Assembly: GCA_022432975.1 (NCBI GenBank) | Contig: CM039502.1 | Coordinates: 10,515,290-10,579,289 of the forward strand | Source of the DNA: Begonia masoniana | Taxonomy: Eukaryota; Streptophyta; Magnoliopsida; Cucurbitales; Begoniaceae | Reading direction: 5' to 3' | Length of the DNA stretch: 64,000 nt | Shown here: in pieces, positions 1 through 11,029 of the stretch | Numbering within the stretch: position 1 is the first letter of the stretch | Layout of the letters: each line of letters opens with the position of its first letter | Notes under the pieces: model-generated | What the model saw: only the letters and a program-made list of their open reading frames with translations | What the model was told of the DNA's origin: nothing | Database searches by the model: none | Position numbers and translations under genes: made by a program

Positions 1-275
1 GTTTTGAGCTTGACTTATATACTCTGTATATTCTTCTTCTCCGAATTGAATGCATCTATCTTCAAATGAGAAAATGTTACCGTTGGGAAGCATCCGTACG
101 AAACATTTATCCGTTGCATCTGAAAGTGTTGTTCGTCGTCGCCATTAATGTTCTGGAGTTAAAGCTTGAAAACGACGTCACTGTAGCTTCGCGGCTGGCT
201 TTGAATTCTGGCGGAAATGCATCGGCAGAGACAGTTTAAATTAATGCCACGTCATCGGTAAATGCAACTTGTAGG

Positions 276-350
276 GCCATCGGCAGATGATTCTTTGAAT
301 GCCATCGGCAGATGATTCTTTGAATGCCATCGGCAGATGAGTCTTTGAAG
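276..350 (+). repeat. 25-bp tandem repeat, 3 units
   Basis: Units start at 276, 301 and 326 with GCCATCGGCAGATGATTC; the third unit has two changes. It lies inside LTR G and is one of three arrays there that share the ATCGGCA core. Confidence 0.9.
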
Positions 351-445
351 TTTTGTCGTCTAGTGATCGGCATGAGACACTTTGAACGACATCGGCAGAT
401 GCAACCTAAATGCTCAGACCACTTCATCGGCATGATTGTTCTTGA

Positions 446-700
446 CACGTCATCGACAGAGGCTTCACATATAATCGGCAGGAACAACTTGCCACGTCAT
501 CGGCAGAAGCTTCAAGTGTAATCGGTAAGAACAACTTGCCACGTCATCGGCAGAAGCTTCAAGTGTAATCGGCAAGAACAACTTGCCACGTCATCGGCAG
601 AAGCTTCAAGTGTAATCGGCAAGAACAACTTGCCACGTCATCGGCAGAAGCTTCAAGTGTAATCGGCAAGAACAACTTGCCACGTCATCGGCAGAAGCCT
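446..700 (+). repeat. 47-bp tandem repeat, about 5.4 units
   Basis: CACGTCATCGGCAG recurs at 493, 540, 587, 634 and 681, exactly 47 bp apart. The first unit at 446 is slightly diverged (CACGTCATCGACAG). Each unit carries one ACGT core and two ATCGG cores. It forms the central part of LTR G. Confidence 0.95.
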
Positions 701-718
701 TCCTTCACTTTGTCGTGT

Positions 719-800
719 AGCGATCGGCATAGGAATGCTTCTTTGTCTTTTAGCGATCGGCATAAGAATGCTTCTTTGTCTTTTAGCGATCGGCATAAGA
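719..800 (+). repeat. 33-bp tandem repeat with TAGCGATCGGCA core
   Basis: CGATCGGCAT recurs at 721, 754 and 787, 33 bp apart, each preceded by TTTGTCNTNTAG. This is the version in LTR G of the motif found in other LTRs of the window. Confidence 0.85.
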
Positions 801-990
801 GCAGTTGACACGTCATCGGCATATGTCTTCAAGGATGCTATCGGCAGATGAAAACTTCAAAACGGCGTCTTCTTCTGCTTAGCAATCGGCAGAGGCTTCC
901 ATTGTACAGTCATCGGCAGAAGCCCGAGTTTTACAGCCCTATTTTTCTGTTCTGCTTTGTATACTCAAGCCGATTTTATTAGACAACTAA

Positions 991-1012
991 AATACCCTTT
1001 TCAAGGGTATTT
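991..1012. repeat. Conserved LTR palindrome (element G copy)
   Basis: Inverted halves AATACCCTT and AAGGGTATT are separated by two or three bases. The same palindrome lies at a similar place in the LTRs at 20679-20700, 40882-40903 and 61374-61395. Confidence 0.8.
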
Positions 1013-1111
1013 CCAAATAAACTCATATTTATAATACTCATTAAGTACACAGAATCAAATTGAATATTTAATACACACGTACATAATCAAAAACAAATTA
1101 TGACTTAAACA

Positions 1112-2963
1112 CTCTATAAGTCAACAGTAGAGCAGTTAATTCCTCAGCCATATCATTCTCCCAAAGAGGGTTACCAACAGCTTCTTTATAGGACAAAGGC
1201 TCAGATAGATGATAAATAGATTTAACAAAATAAGCAAAAGAACTAGAATAACAAGAATAAGCAAAATCAGGTACTTTAATTGACTTACGAGGACGAGTAG
1301 ACTGACGAATAGGATTGTCCGCAATCTCTTGAGATGATGGAGCAGTCGCAGGAGGGGGAGGAGTCGTAGATGTCCTAGGGATCAAGTTGTCAGATTCAGT
1401 GGAGCTGGAAGGAGTAGAAATAGCGGTGGGAGAGGCTTCGTCATTGTCGGTACTGAAGGGATCAATGCGTATAAGATCTGCATGAGTTCTATTATGTTGG
1501 GCAGAGGGTATGGAGAAGAAAGGAATATGCTCAAGAAACACAACGTGACAAGTGACATACAACTTTTGGCTGACTGGATTAAAACAACGATATCCCTTTT
1601 GACCAACACCATAACCAAGAAAGACACATAAAGCAGATCGAGAAGAAAATTTATCACGTTCAATGTGTGGTCGGAGAACAAAACAAGTACAACAAAAAAC
1701 ACGTAAGGAAGAATAGTCAGGAGCACAACCATATAATTTTTGAAATGGAGACAAACCTGAATTGTGAGAAGTTAGTATCCTATTGATCACGTAAGTGGCA
1801 GTAAGGACTGCTTCTCCCCAAAAGACACTAGGAACATCCGCAGACAATAAAAAAGAGCGGGCTGTCTCAACAAGATGTCTATGTTTTCTCTCTGCAACTC
1901 TATTTTGTTGAGGTGTTTCTCGACACGAGGTTTGATGAATAGTATCTTCAGAAGCAAGTAGACGAGAAAAAACATTGGAAGTGTACTTACCCCCCAGATC
2001 ACAACGAAAACACTTGATAACAGCCGAATGCTGAGTTTTGACAAGAGCTTTAAAATCATTGAAAATAGTAAGATAATCCGATCTGCGTTTCATAAGATAA
2101 ATCCAAGTATAACGAGTGCAATCATCAATAAAAGATACATAATACCGTGAGCCTCCGTTTGTAGGAATAGGAGAAGGCCCACATACATCAGAATGAACAA
2201 GATCAAAAGGATTACGAGAAAAAGATAGACTTTTATTGAAAGGTAACGCAGAGAATTTTGACAATTTGCAACCACTACAATCAGAAATATCATGACTTTT
2301 TAAAGTTCCTAATGCTCCAGTTGAAGCTAAGAATTGTAATCGGGACGCTGAAACATGACCTAAATGAGTATGCCATAGGTAAAAATCAGAAGACAAACGA
2401 CTCAAACGAAATGATGACAAATCAACACTAGAATAAGCAACATCAAGTAGTTGGAGTTGATCCAAGACATAAAGACCCCCTTTCCTACGGCCTGTCCCAA
2501 TCATTTTATGAGATTGCGGGTCCTGCACACAACAATTGGATAAAGAAAAAGATATTAAATAGCCAGATTCACACAATTGACTAACAGAAACGAGATTGAT
2601 GGTAAGATTAGGAATATAATAGACATCAGGAAGTGACAAACAAGATGTATTAACAGAACCTACTCCTACTAATGGCATTGGAGTACCATCAGCAGTCACA
2701 ACAGATAAAGACGTATTATGAGACAAAGAGACAAAAGATGACAAGTCTGGTGACATATGATGAGAGGCTCCAGAATCTAAGATCCACAATGAGGAAGATA
2801 TACCTGATGTACCAGAGGATGACAAACTTGTAGGAGAAGAAGCTGACATAGCATGAGGCTGAGAGGAGAGAAATTGTTGAAACTGCTCAAGTAACGATGA
2901 ATCCAAGGATGGAGTGGTCACTGTGTTGCTGGACTGAAGAGAATTATCTTTACGACTAGCCAT
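1112..2963 (-). pseudogene. Copia E protease-integrase polyprotein, truncated
   Basis: An open frame of about 617 residues from the ATG at 2963. In order it encodes a short Ser/Thr-rich N-terminus, the aspartic protease motif WILDSGASHH (catalytic Asp near residue 63), a GAG-pre-integrase segment (YLWHTHLGH, then CSGCK), the integrase core (LVHSDVCGP, RCDLGGKYTSN and VAERKHRH as the D, D and E regions), and a Pro/Ser-rich linker. It ends just inside the reverse transcriptase start (ENDMAEELTAL), where LTR G begins. The usual Copia gag is missing, so the frame cannot make particles alone. Odd residues against the family: RCDLGGK where RSDNGGE is usual, and QQNR for QQNG. The catalytic D and E positions look kept. 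The element is probably a deletion derivative that depended on other copies for gag. Confidence 0.85.
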
Positions 2964-3027
2964 GATTACAAACCAAATCGTTCTCCCAAAAAAACAAAGA
3001 TCAAATTCCAAAAAAACAAAACTCAAA

Positions 3028-3614
3028 TTGCAGTCCCGTTTTTCGCTAACTGGACAGCCTTAAAAACAAAAAAAAAAAAAACGATCTTCACCGTTCAGAA
3101 TGTACCTCTATATGGTGTAAACTAGCTTTCAAATTTTCAAGACGATCCAACGGCTGAAACTCAAGAATCGAAATTCTCGTCTCGCTGCTCTTGAAAAATC
3201 AAAAAATTCAAAAATCCGAAAATCCCAATTGCAGTCTCGTTTTTCCCTAACCAAACAGCCTTGGAAAACACAAAAGACGATCTTCACCGTTCAGAATGTA
3301 CCTCTATATGGTGTAAACTAGCTGTCAAATTTTCAAGACGATCGAACGGCTGAAACTCGAGAAATCGCAATTCTCGTCTCGCTGCTCTTGAAAAATCCAA
3401 AAATCCAAAAATCCCAAACCCCAAATTGCAGTCTCGTTTTTCCCTAACCGAACAGCCTTGCAAAACACAAAAGACGATCTTCACCGTTCAGAATGTACCT
3501 CTATATGTTGTAAACCAATTGTTAAATTTTCAAGACGATCCAACAGCTGAAACTCGAGAAATCGCAATTCTTATCTCGCTGCTCCTGAAAATTCCGAAAA
3601 TCCGAAAATCACTT
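3028..3614. repeat. About 197-bp tandem repeat, 3 units, leader of Copia E
   Basis: TTGCAGTC begins units at 3028, 3229 and 3426 (spacing 201 and 197). Each unit holds CGATCTTCACCGTTCAGAAT, then TTTTCAAGACGATC and TCTCGCTGCTC. The units lie between primer site and coding region, so this is the transcribed leader of Copia E. Confidence 0.9.
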
Positions 3615-3724
3615 TTTGCCTCTTCTCTCTTCTTTTCCTTTTCAAATATGAGAAACGCAATTCGATCTACGATAACTATGGATTGGATTAATAGTCTCTC
3701 AAAACATCAAACAAATTTATAGGG

Positions 3725-3882
3725 TGACTCTGATACTATGTTGAAATTGAAAAAAGAGAAGACAAAGATATATTGAAATTGATAAAAAGTAATACAACCT
3801 AAAAGTGTTATATAACTAGGGTTAATAAACAAGTAAAATAAATTACTAAAAAGACCTTGAAGCTAATACATATAATCTAACA
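3725..3882 (-). mobile_element. 5' LTR and primer site of Copia E
   Basis: TGTTGAAATTG at 3739 to ATCTAACA at 3882 gives a 144-bp TG...CA LTR. Immediately before it, GACTCTGATACTA at about 3725-3738 is the reverse complement of a decayed tRNA-Met primer site, which puts the element on the minus strand. Confidence 0.7.
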
Positions 3883-4394
3883 CTTGCAACCCGAGGTTTG
3901 TCCCGCAGTCGTACTCATACGTGCACATCCGGGTCATCACAATCACCCGCCCTCTGTGGCCCAACGTCTCTGTTGGCCACATTTTTGGTTGGGTACAAAC
4001 TCTGCTACTTTTTGTAACGATCCCTTTTCCTAGTAAGATATTGTCCGCTTTAGGGATTGGGTCGTAATCCAATATCCTCCCATCACGGCTTTGTTTGGAG
4101 AGGACTTCCCAGTCGGTCACCAAACCTGGTACTACTCTCGCTGAAGCACTTTTAACTTTGGAGTTCTTATGGGATCCGTTGCCAATTGTGCTCCAAAACG
4201 TGTCTTACTATCTTGAGAGAGTTTTCTTACATATGTTTCATTTTCATATACTTCCCCAAGCGATGTGCGATTGTGACGACTCCCTCTTTATGACTCGGGA
4301 TTCGCCTATACTCGAGTCCGGATCCACCCTGCAACCCGAGATTTGCCCCACAGTCGTACTCAGTTGTATTCCAACAGGAACGTTGAGCCCCCGA
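3883..4394 (-). mobile_element. Cassandra-type TRIM fragment, minus orientation
   Basis: On the minus strand this reads: internal sequence with a purine tract (4394-4279), an LTR (about 4278-4013, TGTNAC... to ...GTTACA) containing a 5S-like block, then a primer-site-like start and internal sequence (4012-3883) cut by Copia E. Cassandra elements are known TRIMs whose LTRs carry 5S rRNA sequence. There is no coding capacity. Confidence 0.75.
4099..4193 (-). ncRNA. 5S rRNA-like block in Cassandra LTR (minus)
   Basis: The minus strand contains GGATCCCATAAGAACTCC, AGTTAAAAGTGCTT, GAGAGTAGTACCAGG and GGTGACCGACTGGGAAGTCC in the order of plant 5S rRNA, including the internal promoter region. It lacks a clean 5S start and end and lies inside an LTR, so it is a captured 5S domain rather than a ribosomal gene. 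Confidence 0.8.
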
Positions 4395-4787
4395 GGGGGG
4401 GGGGGTGATTGTGATGACCCGGATGTGTACGTATGAGTACGACTGCGAGGCAAACCTCGGGTTGTGGGGTGGATCCCGGACTCGAGTGTAGGTGAATCCC
4501 GGGTCGTAAAGGGGGGGTTGTCACAATCCCACATCGCTTGGAGAAGTATATAGAAATGAAACATATGTAAAGAAACCTTCCCAAGATAGTAAGACGCGTT
4601 TTGGAGCACAATTGGGAACGGATCCCATAAAACTCCGAAGTTAAAAGTGCTTCGGCGAGAGTAGCACCAGGTTGGGTGACCGACTGGGAAGTCCTCGCCA
4701 AACAAAGCCGTGAGGGGAGGATATTGAGTTACAACCCAATTCCCAGAGCGGATAATATCTTACTGGGAAAAAGGGGTCATTACACTT
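4395..4787 (+). mobile_element. Cassandra-type TRIM fragment, plus orientation
   Basis: This is the mirror image of the preceding fragment. Internal sequence (GATGACCCGGATGTG..., purine tract AAAGGGGGGG) leads into an LTR from about 4518 (TGTCACAATCCC) to 4787 (GGTCATTACA). The two copies meet head to head at a C/G-run near 4388-4402. Confidence 0.75.
4605..4699 (+). ncRNA. 5S rRNA-like block in Cassandra LTR (plus)
   Basis: CGGATCCCATAAAACTCCGA, AGTTAAAAGTGCTTCGGCGA, then GGTTGGGTGACCGACTGGGA and AGTCCTCG match the plant 5S order. The A-box-like AGTTAAAAGTGCTT and C-box-like GGGTGACC are recognisable, so RNA polymerase III transcription is possible but not shown. Confidence 0.8.
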
Positions 4788-7032
4788 GCACCCTATGATT
4801 TACTTGATCAACACTTGCTCGATAAGTGTCGATCGTTGCGTCAATTTCCAATGATGGGAAGAGCAAAAATGCATGACCAGTTTTCACAAAACTTGCAAAT
4901 TAGAGTGTCATGAACATGATACTGGTCTTAGAAATCATTCTTTCCACGCTCGGACCTTACTCCCTCTCTCCTCTCCTTCTCCATCTCGATCGCGCTACAA
5001 GGAAGGAATATTTATTCCTTCTTTAAATAAGATAAAATAAAATAAATAAAAAATAACTTAATTTATTTAATATATAAAAATATATTATAAATTATTATAT
5101 TTTATATAGTAAATAAATCATTTAATCCCGAGAAACTAAAATTGAAGCAAATTTTTTCAAACCTAATCGAGAAAAATTCTAAACTCTAAACAAAAATTCA
5201 CCCATGACAATTTGATTTACTTAAACAAAATCTTTGCACTCAACTACATGGAAATTTCTAAAATTCACTAAAAGTCTCGAACGCCACGAAAAAAATTGAT
5301 CTTGAAAAGTCAATGAATAGAAAAATGGCGGACATTCTAAATGTGATAAAAGAGGGCTAAAACTCTCTGTGACAGACCGCAGAGTTTTTGGAGAGAACTA
5401 CGACACCCACCAGTTGTTTTTTTTCGCTATTTTTGAGTGCTATAGCACCCAAAAGGAGCGTAGAGCTAAAAATCTATCATTTCCTTCTACAGAGTACTGT
5501 AACGTAAAGAATATGTTTTTCAAGTTTTTAACATCTAAAATAATCATTCTAGTGGCCCCAATAAGCGCTAAGCACCCGAACCCTATTCTTTTCGCGATTC
5601 CAACTTGTTTTTCTTACTAAAACACGAAAACCTAATTCACTCAATTTCAATCATTCCTTCAGTAACTTCAAGCCATAATATAACCATAAACAACAATTAG
5701 CAAGTTTTACGCATAAATCTCTATTTATTCATGCAAAGTACATAAATTTCTAGTTTTAAAATGATTAGAATTACTTACTTATTTATTTATTTATTTATTT
5801 AGTCCTCCTTTAAACTAGTATTTGGACTTTCAAGCTTCACTTTCTTTCTTCTTTCTCACATGCTTTAAGATCCTCTTAAAAGTGTTCTTCAACTTTTCTT
5901 TACATTTCTCTTTTAAAAATCCAATTTTTTTTCTCCTTTTTCTATCTTTCTGTCGCAAGCTACTAGCTCTATAGGTGACATTACGATTTCGCCCTTAATT
6001 ATTTAGCTCGAAAGACCATTTTAACCTCCAATCACTAAAATATTATGATTATAGCTACTTATTAAGTATATTCAATACTAATCAACGTTATTAATTTAAT
6101 AGGATTATATTTAGACTAATAGAGATTAATTAAATAATTATAATTAATTAAGATTATCAAGAATAATTAACTTAATAAATATCCTAAACAAACACCTTTT
6201 CTACATTTTCAATTTCAAATGTTCCACCACCTAATTGGTGACAACGTTTTATTACATGAAATTTTAGGTAAAGCCATAATGAATTTTTTCTCCTTACTAA
6301 TCATCCTTAATGTCTTATCGAGCACTTATCGTAAATCATACTTAGTCACCTCATTCAATTAGTCCAACTTCAAAAGCATAACTTTAGCAACAAAACTTCA
6401 AATTAAATAATTCTAATGTCATTCTCTTAATTAGGACATCTACTTTAATACTCTAAAACTTTATAAAATGTCATTTATGTTTACATATTTAATAACATTT
6501 AAATATCTAAACGGTTCTCAGAAAATAGTTTATATCTTAATCATTCTTATGGCCAACAAACGGGTGTTCCAAGAGCCGTTTGTTGTCCATTATATCTAAA
6601 TAGTTGAAATAAGAGAAACTATCCGTGGCTAAAACCCTAACCAATAAGTTGCATCTCAAACAATGATATTATTCTTATTAGATGATGAAGATGCATCTAC
6701 TAGAGTTTGTTTAACTCTGTGGAAATGATGTCTGACTTAATGTCTATGAATGTAAATATGATGAAGACGATTTAGGATTGATTTTATGTGTTTTTTTCCT
6801 ACTTATAATACTTTCAAAGATACTATTTTCTATACTCCTGTATTTCTCTCTTTGGACTAAGTTTATGATACTTTTTTTTATGACAAGATTAATTAACTAG
6901 TCAAATTTAAGTCACAAGCAGAAGACATGATTGTTTCATAGAGTTGAATAATAATGGAAGTGAAAATGATTAGGGTTCAAAAGGTCGATCAAAATTAATG
7001 AACAACAAGACATGAAAATACTATTAAAAAAA
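4788..7032. other. AT-rich intergenic stretch, unassigned
   Basis: I recognise no gene here. Visible items are a TTTA microsatellite near 5777-5805, pyrimidine-rich stretches near 5840-5950, and a short inverted repeat at 6554-6585. Open frames such as 5369-5620 are short and resemble nothing I know. It may be decayed LTR sequence. Confidence 0.5.
6554..6585. repeat. Short inverted repeat
   Basis: CAACAAACGG at 6554-6563 and its exact reverse complement CCGTTTGTTG at 6576-6585 enclose a 12-base loop. No T-run follows and no gene is next to it. Confidence 0.6.
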
Positions 7033-7833
7033 GGAAAATTATCAATTTTAACCCTATACTATACACGTTGTTTCAATTTGGCCCCTGTACTATAAAAACC
7101 GACAAACCGACAAACCGAACCCTATACTTTGATTCTATTATCAGTTTTGACCTTCTATCAACAATTTCATTAAACACTCATTGAAAAAACTAACAAACAA
7201 TCTTGAATTCAGTTGAAATTTTTACCACATGCTCACTACTTAATGAGAAGATAATCTAAAATTTTTCGTGATTTTTTAACAAATATTATAATAAATCATA
7301 CAAGTTTTAAAAAATTACGCAAATTTTTGTATTATCTACTCATAATATGGTAAATATCTGAAAAAAGTTTCAAATAAATCTAATATTGTTTGGTATTCTT
7401 TTAAATTAATCTCAGTTTCTTCTTTACTTTATAAATTAATTTTTAAAAAAATGCCAAACAAAATTTATTTGAAATTTTTTTCACATGTTCAACCTATCAT
7501 GGGTAGATAATAGAAACAGTTTCGTGATTTTCTAAAATTTGTATGATTTATTATAATATTTTTATAAAATACTAAAATAAAATTTTAATAAATCGTACAT
7601 GTGTTAAAAAATCACGAAAATTTCCAGATTATCTTCTCATTAAGTAGTGAGCATGTGGTAAAAATTTCAACTGAATCCAAGATTGTTTGTTAGTTTTTTC
7701 AATGAGGGTTTAATGAAATTGTTGATAGAAGGTCAAAACTGATAACAAAATCAAAGTACAGGGTTCGGTTTGCTAGTACAAGGGCCGAATTGAAAAAACG
7801 TGTATAGTACAGAGTTAAAATTGATAATTTCCC
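7033..7833. mobile_element. Long fold-back (palindromic MITE-like) element
   Basis: The ends GGAAAATTATCAATTTTAA (7033) and TTAAAATTGATAATTTCC (ending near 7832) are inverted. The pairing continues inward: GTCAAAACTGATAA, CATGCTCACTACTTAATGAG and CACGAAAAATTT segments recur in reverse order nearly to the centre near 7425. Total about 800 bp, no coding capacity. The flanks are A-runs, so a target duplication cannot be read. Confidence 0.75.
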
Positions 7834-7859
7834 AAAAAAAATGTACATTAAAGGTGAAT

Positions 7860-9590
7860 GTTATGTATTACAAAAAGAGTAAGAGAGTCTCTGAACAATA
7901 GGGGAAACAACCGGACATGTTCGATGAAAGAGTTATTGCAAAATATGGCCACAATATTAGTAAAACTCTAGTTGCATCTAATAGAAACTTAATGCCTTGC
8001 TAGAATTAGATTCTAGATTAAACTTGCATGTTCCTTATGTCTCAATCAAGATTTATTTTCAAAATATGAGACTATATCTAAAAGAGTTATTGATGGATAG
8101 TAATGCATTTTGTAAGATAATGACATTAGAATAGTTATAATAAAATGTTTAATGAAGCTGTCAAAAACTTTAGTATTGTGTGATATGTTCTCGATCCAAA
8201 GAGAACTCTTATTTTTTTGAGTACAGAAATGATAAAAGTTGATCAGTAAAGGTAGAGTTTTGAATTAAGTAAAAGTTCTTGTTTTGTGATAAAAGAATGC
8301 AGCAATTTTCAAATTTCGTATGTTCTATTGGGTTCAAAATTCACATGCGATGTTTTGGAATTAACTCATTTGAGATGTTACTAGACTATGACATATGCGT
8401 TTGGGGTAAGTGAGATTTGGTGGAATGAGTTTAACAAGACATGACTTCTTGATGGTCCAAGATTAGTAAATTGTAATTATGCGAGTACCTATTTTTCAGA
8501 AAACAGAAGAAATTCACATTCACTTTACGCATCACAACACAAAGGAAACACTTGATTACATGCAATGTCATATCTGAGGACCAACTAGAGTACCTTAAAA
8601 GGGATGTGCTACTTATATGTTTGACAATTATTGATGATCTTCAGAAAATTCAAGTGTTCTTTCTAAATAAAAAGGTGATGTGGGAATGAAAAGCTTTGGT
8701 TCAAAAGTAGAAGTGAGGCAGGTCAAACATCTATGCACCAATAATGGCTTGAAGTTTTTTCTAAGAAAAATTTAATTATTTCTGCGATTATGAAGGAATT
8801 TTGGGGCACTTAGCAGCTTATGGTATTCCATGGAAAAATGGCAAGGCAGAATGAATGAAGAGATTTTGATGGAGAAGGCACAATCTATACTCTCCAATTC
8901 TAGTTTCCCTAGCCAAAACTGCTACTACTTCTACTTACCTCGTAAACCACTCTTTGTCAACTTCTCTGGAGGTGAGTTTTGAAGATTGTGGTCTGGAACT
9001 CTTGCTAATTATTCTAGTTTTATAGCATTTGATTGTACTGTGTATACCCATATCTATAATGAAAAATTAAAATCCAAATCTATGAAGTTTGTACTCCTTG
9101 GCTACATGTGTGGAGCCAACGGGTATAAATTATGGTATCCTAATTTAGTAGAAATATTATACTTGATTGGACTGTTATACTTGTTAAGTGACATTCTCAA
9201 AATTTTTCTAAATATACTTGGTGGGAATGAAGTGTCGAGGTGGAATTTAGGTTTAGATCATGATTTACATCAAATTTTACATATTAGTCAAGTTTAAATA
9301 TTCTGCAATGTCATTTATATAACGTCACTTATTTCAGTTTTATAATATTACTCCATAGCTAAAGTCAGATCTATAAAAGGTGATTAAACCTCCACAAACA
9401 TAAAAAGTGAGGCTCTTTTATTATTTATGTCTCGTGATTCTAGTGACAAGTCTTCTACGTACTCAATGGTAGTTAATTGTGAACGACTTTGACAATTTAA
9501 TAATGGCCATGCAGAAGGAAATGAAATCCTTCATGAGAACGACAAAATCAAATTTAAGAGTTGCTTGTTGGTTTTTCCCTAAGTCGGATT
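7860..9590 (+). pseudogene. Decayed Copia pol remnant
   Basis: Fragments in changing frames follow Copia order. [12 protein letters not shown] residues lie near 8370-8400, a chromosome-decayed EEIHIHFTHHNTKETLDY segment (GAG-pre-integrase to integrase start) at 8510-8570, then KVEVRQVKHLCTNNGLKF near 8710-8760 (second Asp now Asn). MNEEILMEKAQSILSNS follows near 8850-8900, then the C-terminal integrase block WSGTLANYS and FVLLGYMCGANGYKLWYP at 8986-9150. MQKEMKSF near 9510 marks the start of reverse transcriptase. Many stops and frameshifts; dead. No LTRs recognised. Confidence 0.75.
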
Positions 9591-9636
9591 GTGGAAGAGG
9601 TAAGAAATTTTTCTAGCTAAAGATAGAAGGTTTCTT

Positions 9637-9832
9637 AAGGGTGAACAAAAAAACCGAGAACCGACCCAGAATCGACGGTTTGGTCCGGTTCTGGGCGGTG
9701 TTGCCTTACAAATTAATAGATATTGGTTTTTTTTTTCAAGAACTGCAGTTATTGGTGCGATTCTCGGGTTTGGTGACACAATTTTTGTAGAACCGGCCCG
9801 GACCGTTAAGTTGGCCGCTGCCCACCCATGCG
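9637..9832. mobile_element. Short hAT-like non-autonomous element
   Basis: A 196-bp segment rich in CCGG/ACCG words, with AAGGGTGAAC at the left and GCCCACCCATGCG at the right (TGGGTGGGC on the other strand), as in hAT ends. The flanks GGTTTCTT (9629-9636) and GGTTTCTC (9833-9840) match at 7 of 8 bases, fitting the 8-bp duplication of hAT elements. Confidence 0.5.
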
Positions 9833-9840
9833 GGTTTCTC

Positions 9841-10156
9841 ATTGCATTGTAATTTATGCCTTACCCGATTTCTATTAGGATTAAGTCAGTCCCATGTTAA
9901 GTATTAGTGTTTTAGTTACTTTTCAAATTTAGTTCAAGTCTGAAAGCTCAATTATACCATAATTTTTTTCAGTAAATTTTTTAATCTTGCATATGGTTTT
10001 TCTTGCTAGATTTTTTCATATAAAATCTTGGTGTCTAATTTTCACGTTGTTTTCTTGTGAAATAATTAATTTTAACAAAAATCATCACTAAAGCCATACT
10101 GTGCTTTTTTATAAGGTCATTAAAACATCAAATATTACAAAAAGAGGAATACAAAT
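9841..10156. other. AT-rich spacer, nothing recognised
   Basis: Spacer between the hAT-like element and the start of Gypsy K. I see no coding frame, repeat or RNA gene. Confidence 0.5.
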
Positions 10157-10861
10157 TGTAAAATTCTCAAATTTTTACAAATATAAAAAATTAATTAAAA
10201 AAAAACTAACATTTTCTCCCCCACTCCCCTATCTCTCGACAATATCTCTATCTCTCCTTTTTTTTTTTTTTTTCTCTCGATCACTATCATTCTCCCTCTC
10301 CATCACAATCGTTCTCTCTCTCTCTCTTTCTTCTATTTCTTGTCAACCACAATTAAAGGCTCACTAGAGTTAAGTTGGGTGGACGTATTCGATCCATCCA
10401 CCATAAACTGATAGATCATATTCCAAACTTCGATTTAATATGTTATTCTTCGATTTTCACCAAGCCATTTGTAGGAACGAAGATTAAAGTTTTTTTGCCA
10501 AAAAAACTTTAGACCGTGCTCTGCGACGACAATTTTGAACTCTGAACTTCGACCTACCATTGAAAAAAAAGCTCTCGACGAAGGAAATTGTTAATACCCA
10601 AAAATCCCTTTAAATGATTGCCAAAAGTGGTCGGCGGAGCCTCGTCATATAACCGCGACCGACCACTTTAATCTCAAATCCCATTCGTTCTGGGTGTCAT
10701 CTTAGAAAGTTGACACCACCGTTGGATTAAGGACCTCAAAACCTTTAACACAAGTAATTTTGTTTTGATTTTCCGCTGTCGTGGAGTCGTCATCGTTGGA
10801 GTTTAAGCTGATGATGTGGACATTGCCAACTGACATTGACTGTTCACTTTTAACTATTGAC

Positions 10862-11029
10862 TGTTGAACACAAATAAGAAAATACTACACACACTTTATT
10901 GAATAAAAATACTACAACCACTCACTTTCTCTACGATATTTGAGATGAGATGAGATGAATTGAATCTTTTCATTTAATAGGTGGGTCATTCATTTAATAG
11001 GTGGAGGTGGATGACATTGAATATCAACA
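10862..11029 (-). mobile_element. 3' LTR of Copia C
   Basis: TGTTGAACACAAATAAG... to ...GAATATCAACA, 168 bp. A GATGA/GAGATGA short repeat lies near 10944-10960 and a doubled CATTTAATAGGTG at 10970-11002. Confidence 0.95.

Larger units (their letters stand above)
1..1111 (-). mobile_element. SIRE-type Copia LTR (element G), cut by window edge
   Basis: On the minus strand the sequence starting at 1111 (TGTTTAAGTCA...) parallels the LTR starts at 20571 and 61225. It shares a palindrome about 100 bp in, a long tandem-repeat centre, and a promoter-like part near 1-180 (CAACGG motifs, then GTATATAAG near position 10-25). The LTR interrupts the pol frame of Copia E at 1111/1112. The R/U5 side lies beyond the left edge, so I cannot tell a solo LTR from a full element. 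Confidence 0.75.
1112..3882 (-). mobile_element. Gag-less Copia element E (partial)
   Basis: Minus-strand Copia with a short 5' LTR at 3739-3882, a primer site next to it, a repeat-filled leader (3028-3614) and a pol frame. LTR G cuts the element at 1111; its reverse transcriptase, RNase H and 3' LTR would lie beyond the left edge. No gag core or zinc knuckle is present between leader and protease. The right edge abuts Cassandra-type sequence at 3883. Confidence 0.75.

Noticed and set aside
446..700. Regular repeats resembling a CRISPR array
   Set aside because: Units are contiguous with no unique spacers, sit inside a plant LTR, and there are no cas genes.
4099..4699. 5S ribosomal RNA genes
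   Set aside because: The 5S-like blocks lack proper ends, differ at many positions and lie in TRIM LTRs in opposite orientations, so they are captured 5S domains.
4244..4705. Overlapping minus-strand frames of 153 and 113 residues
   Set aside because: They fall across the inverted TRIM copies and 5S-like blocks; composition and position explain them without a protein.
10101..10367. Frame of 88 residues, Ser/Leu/Phe-rich
   Set aside because: Low-complexity translation of the CT-rich tract in the Gypsy K 5' LTR.
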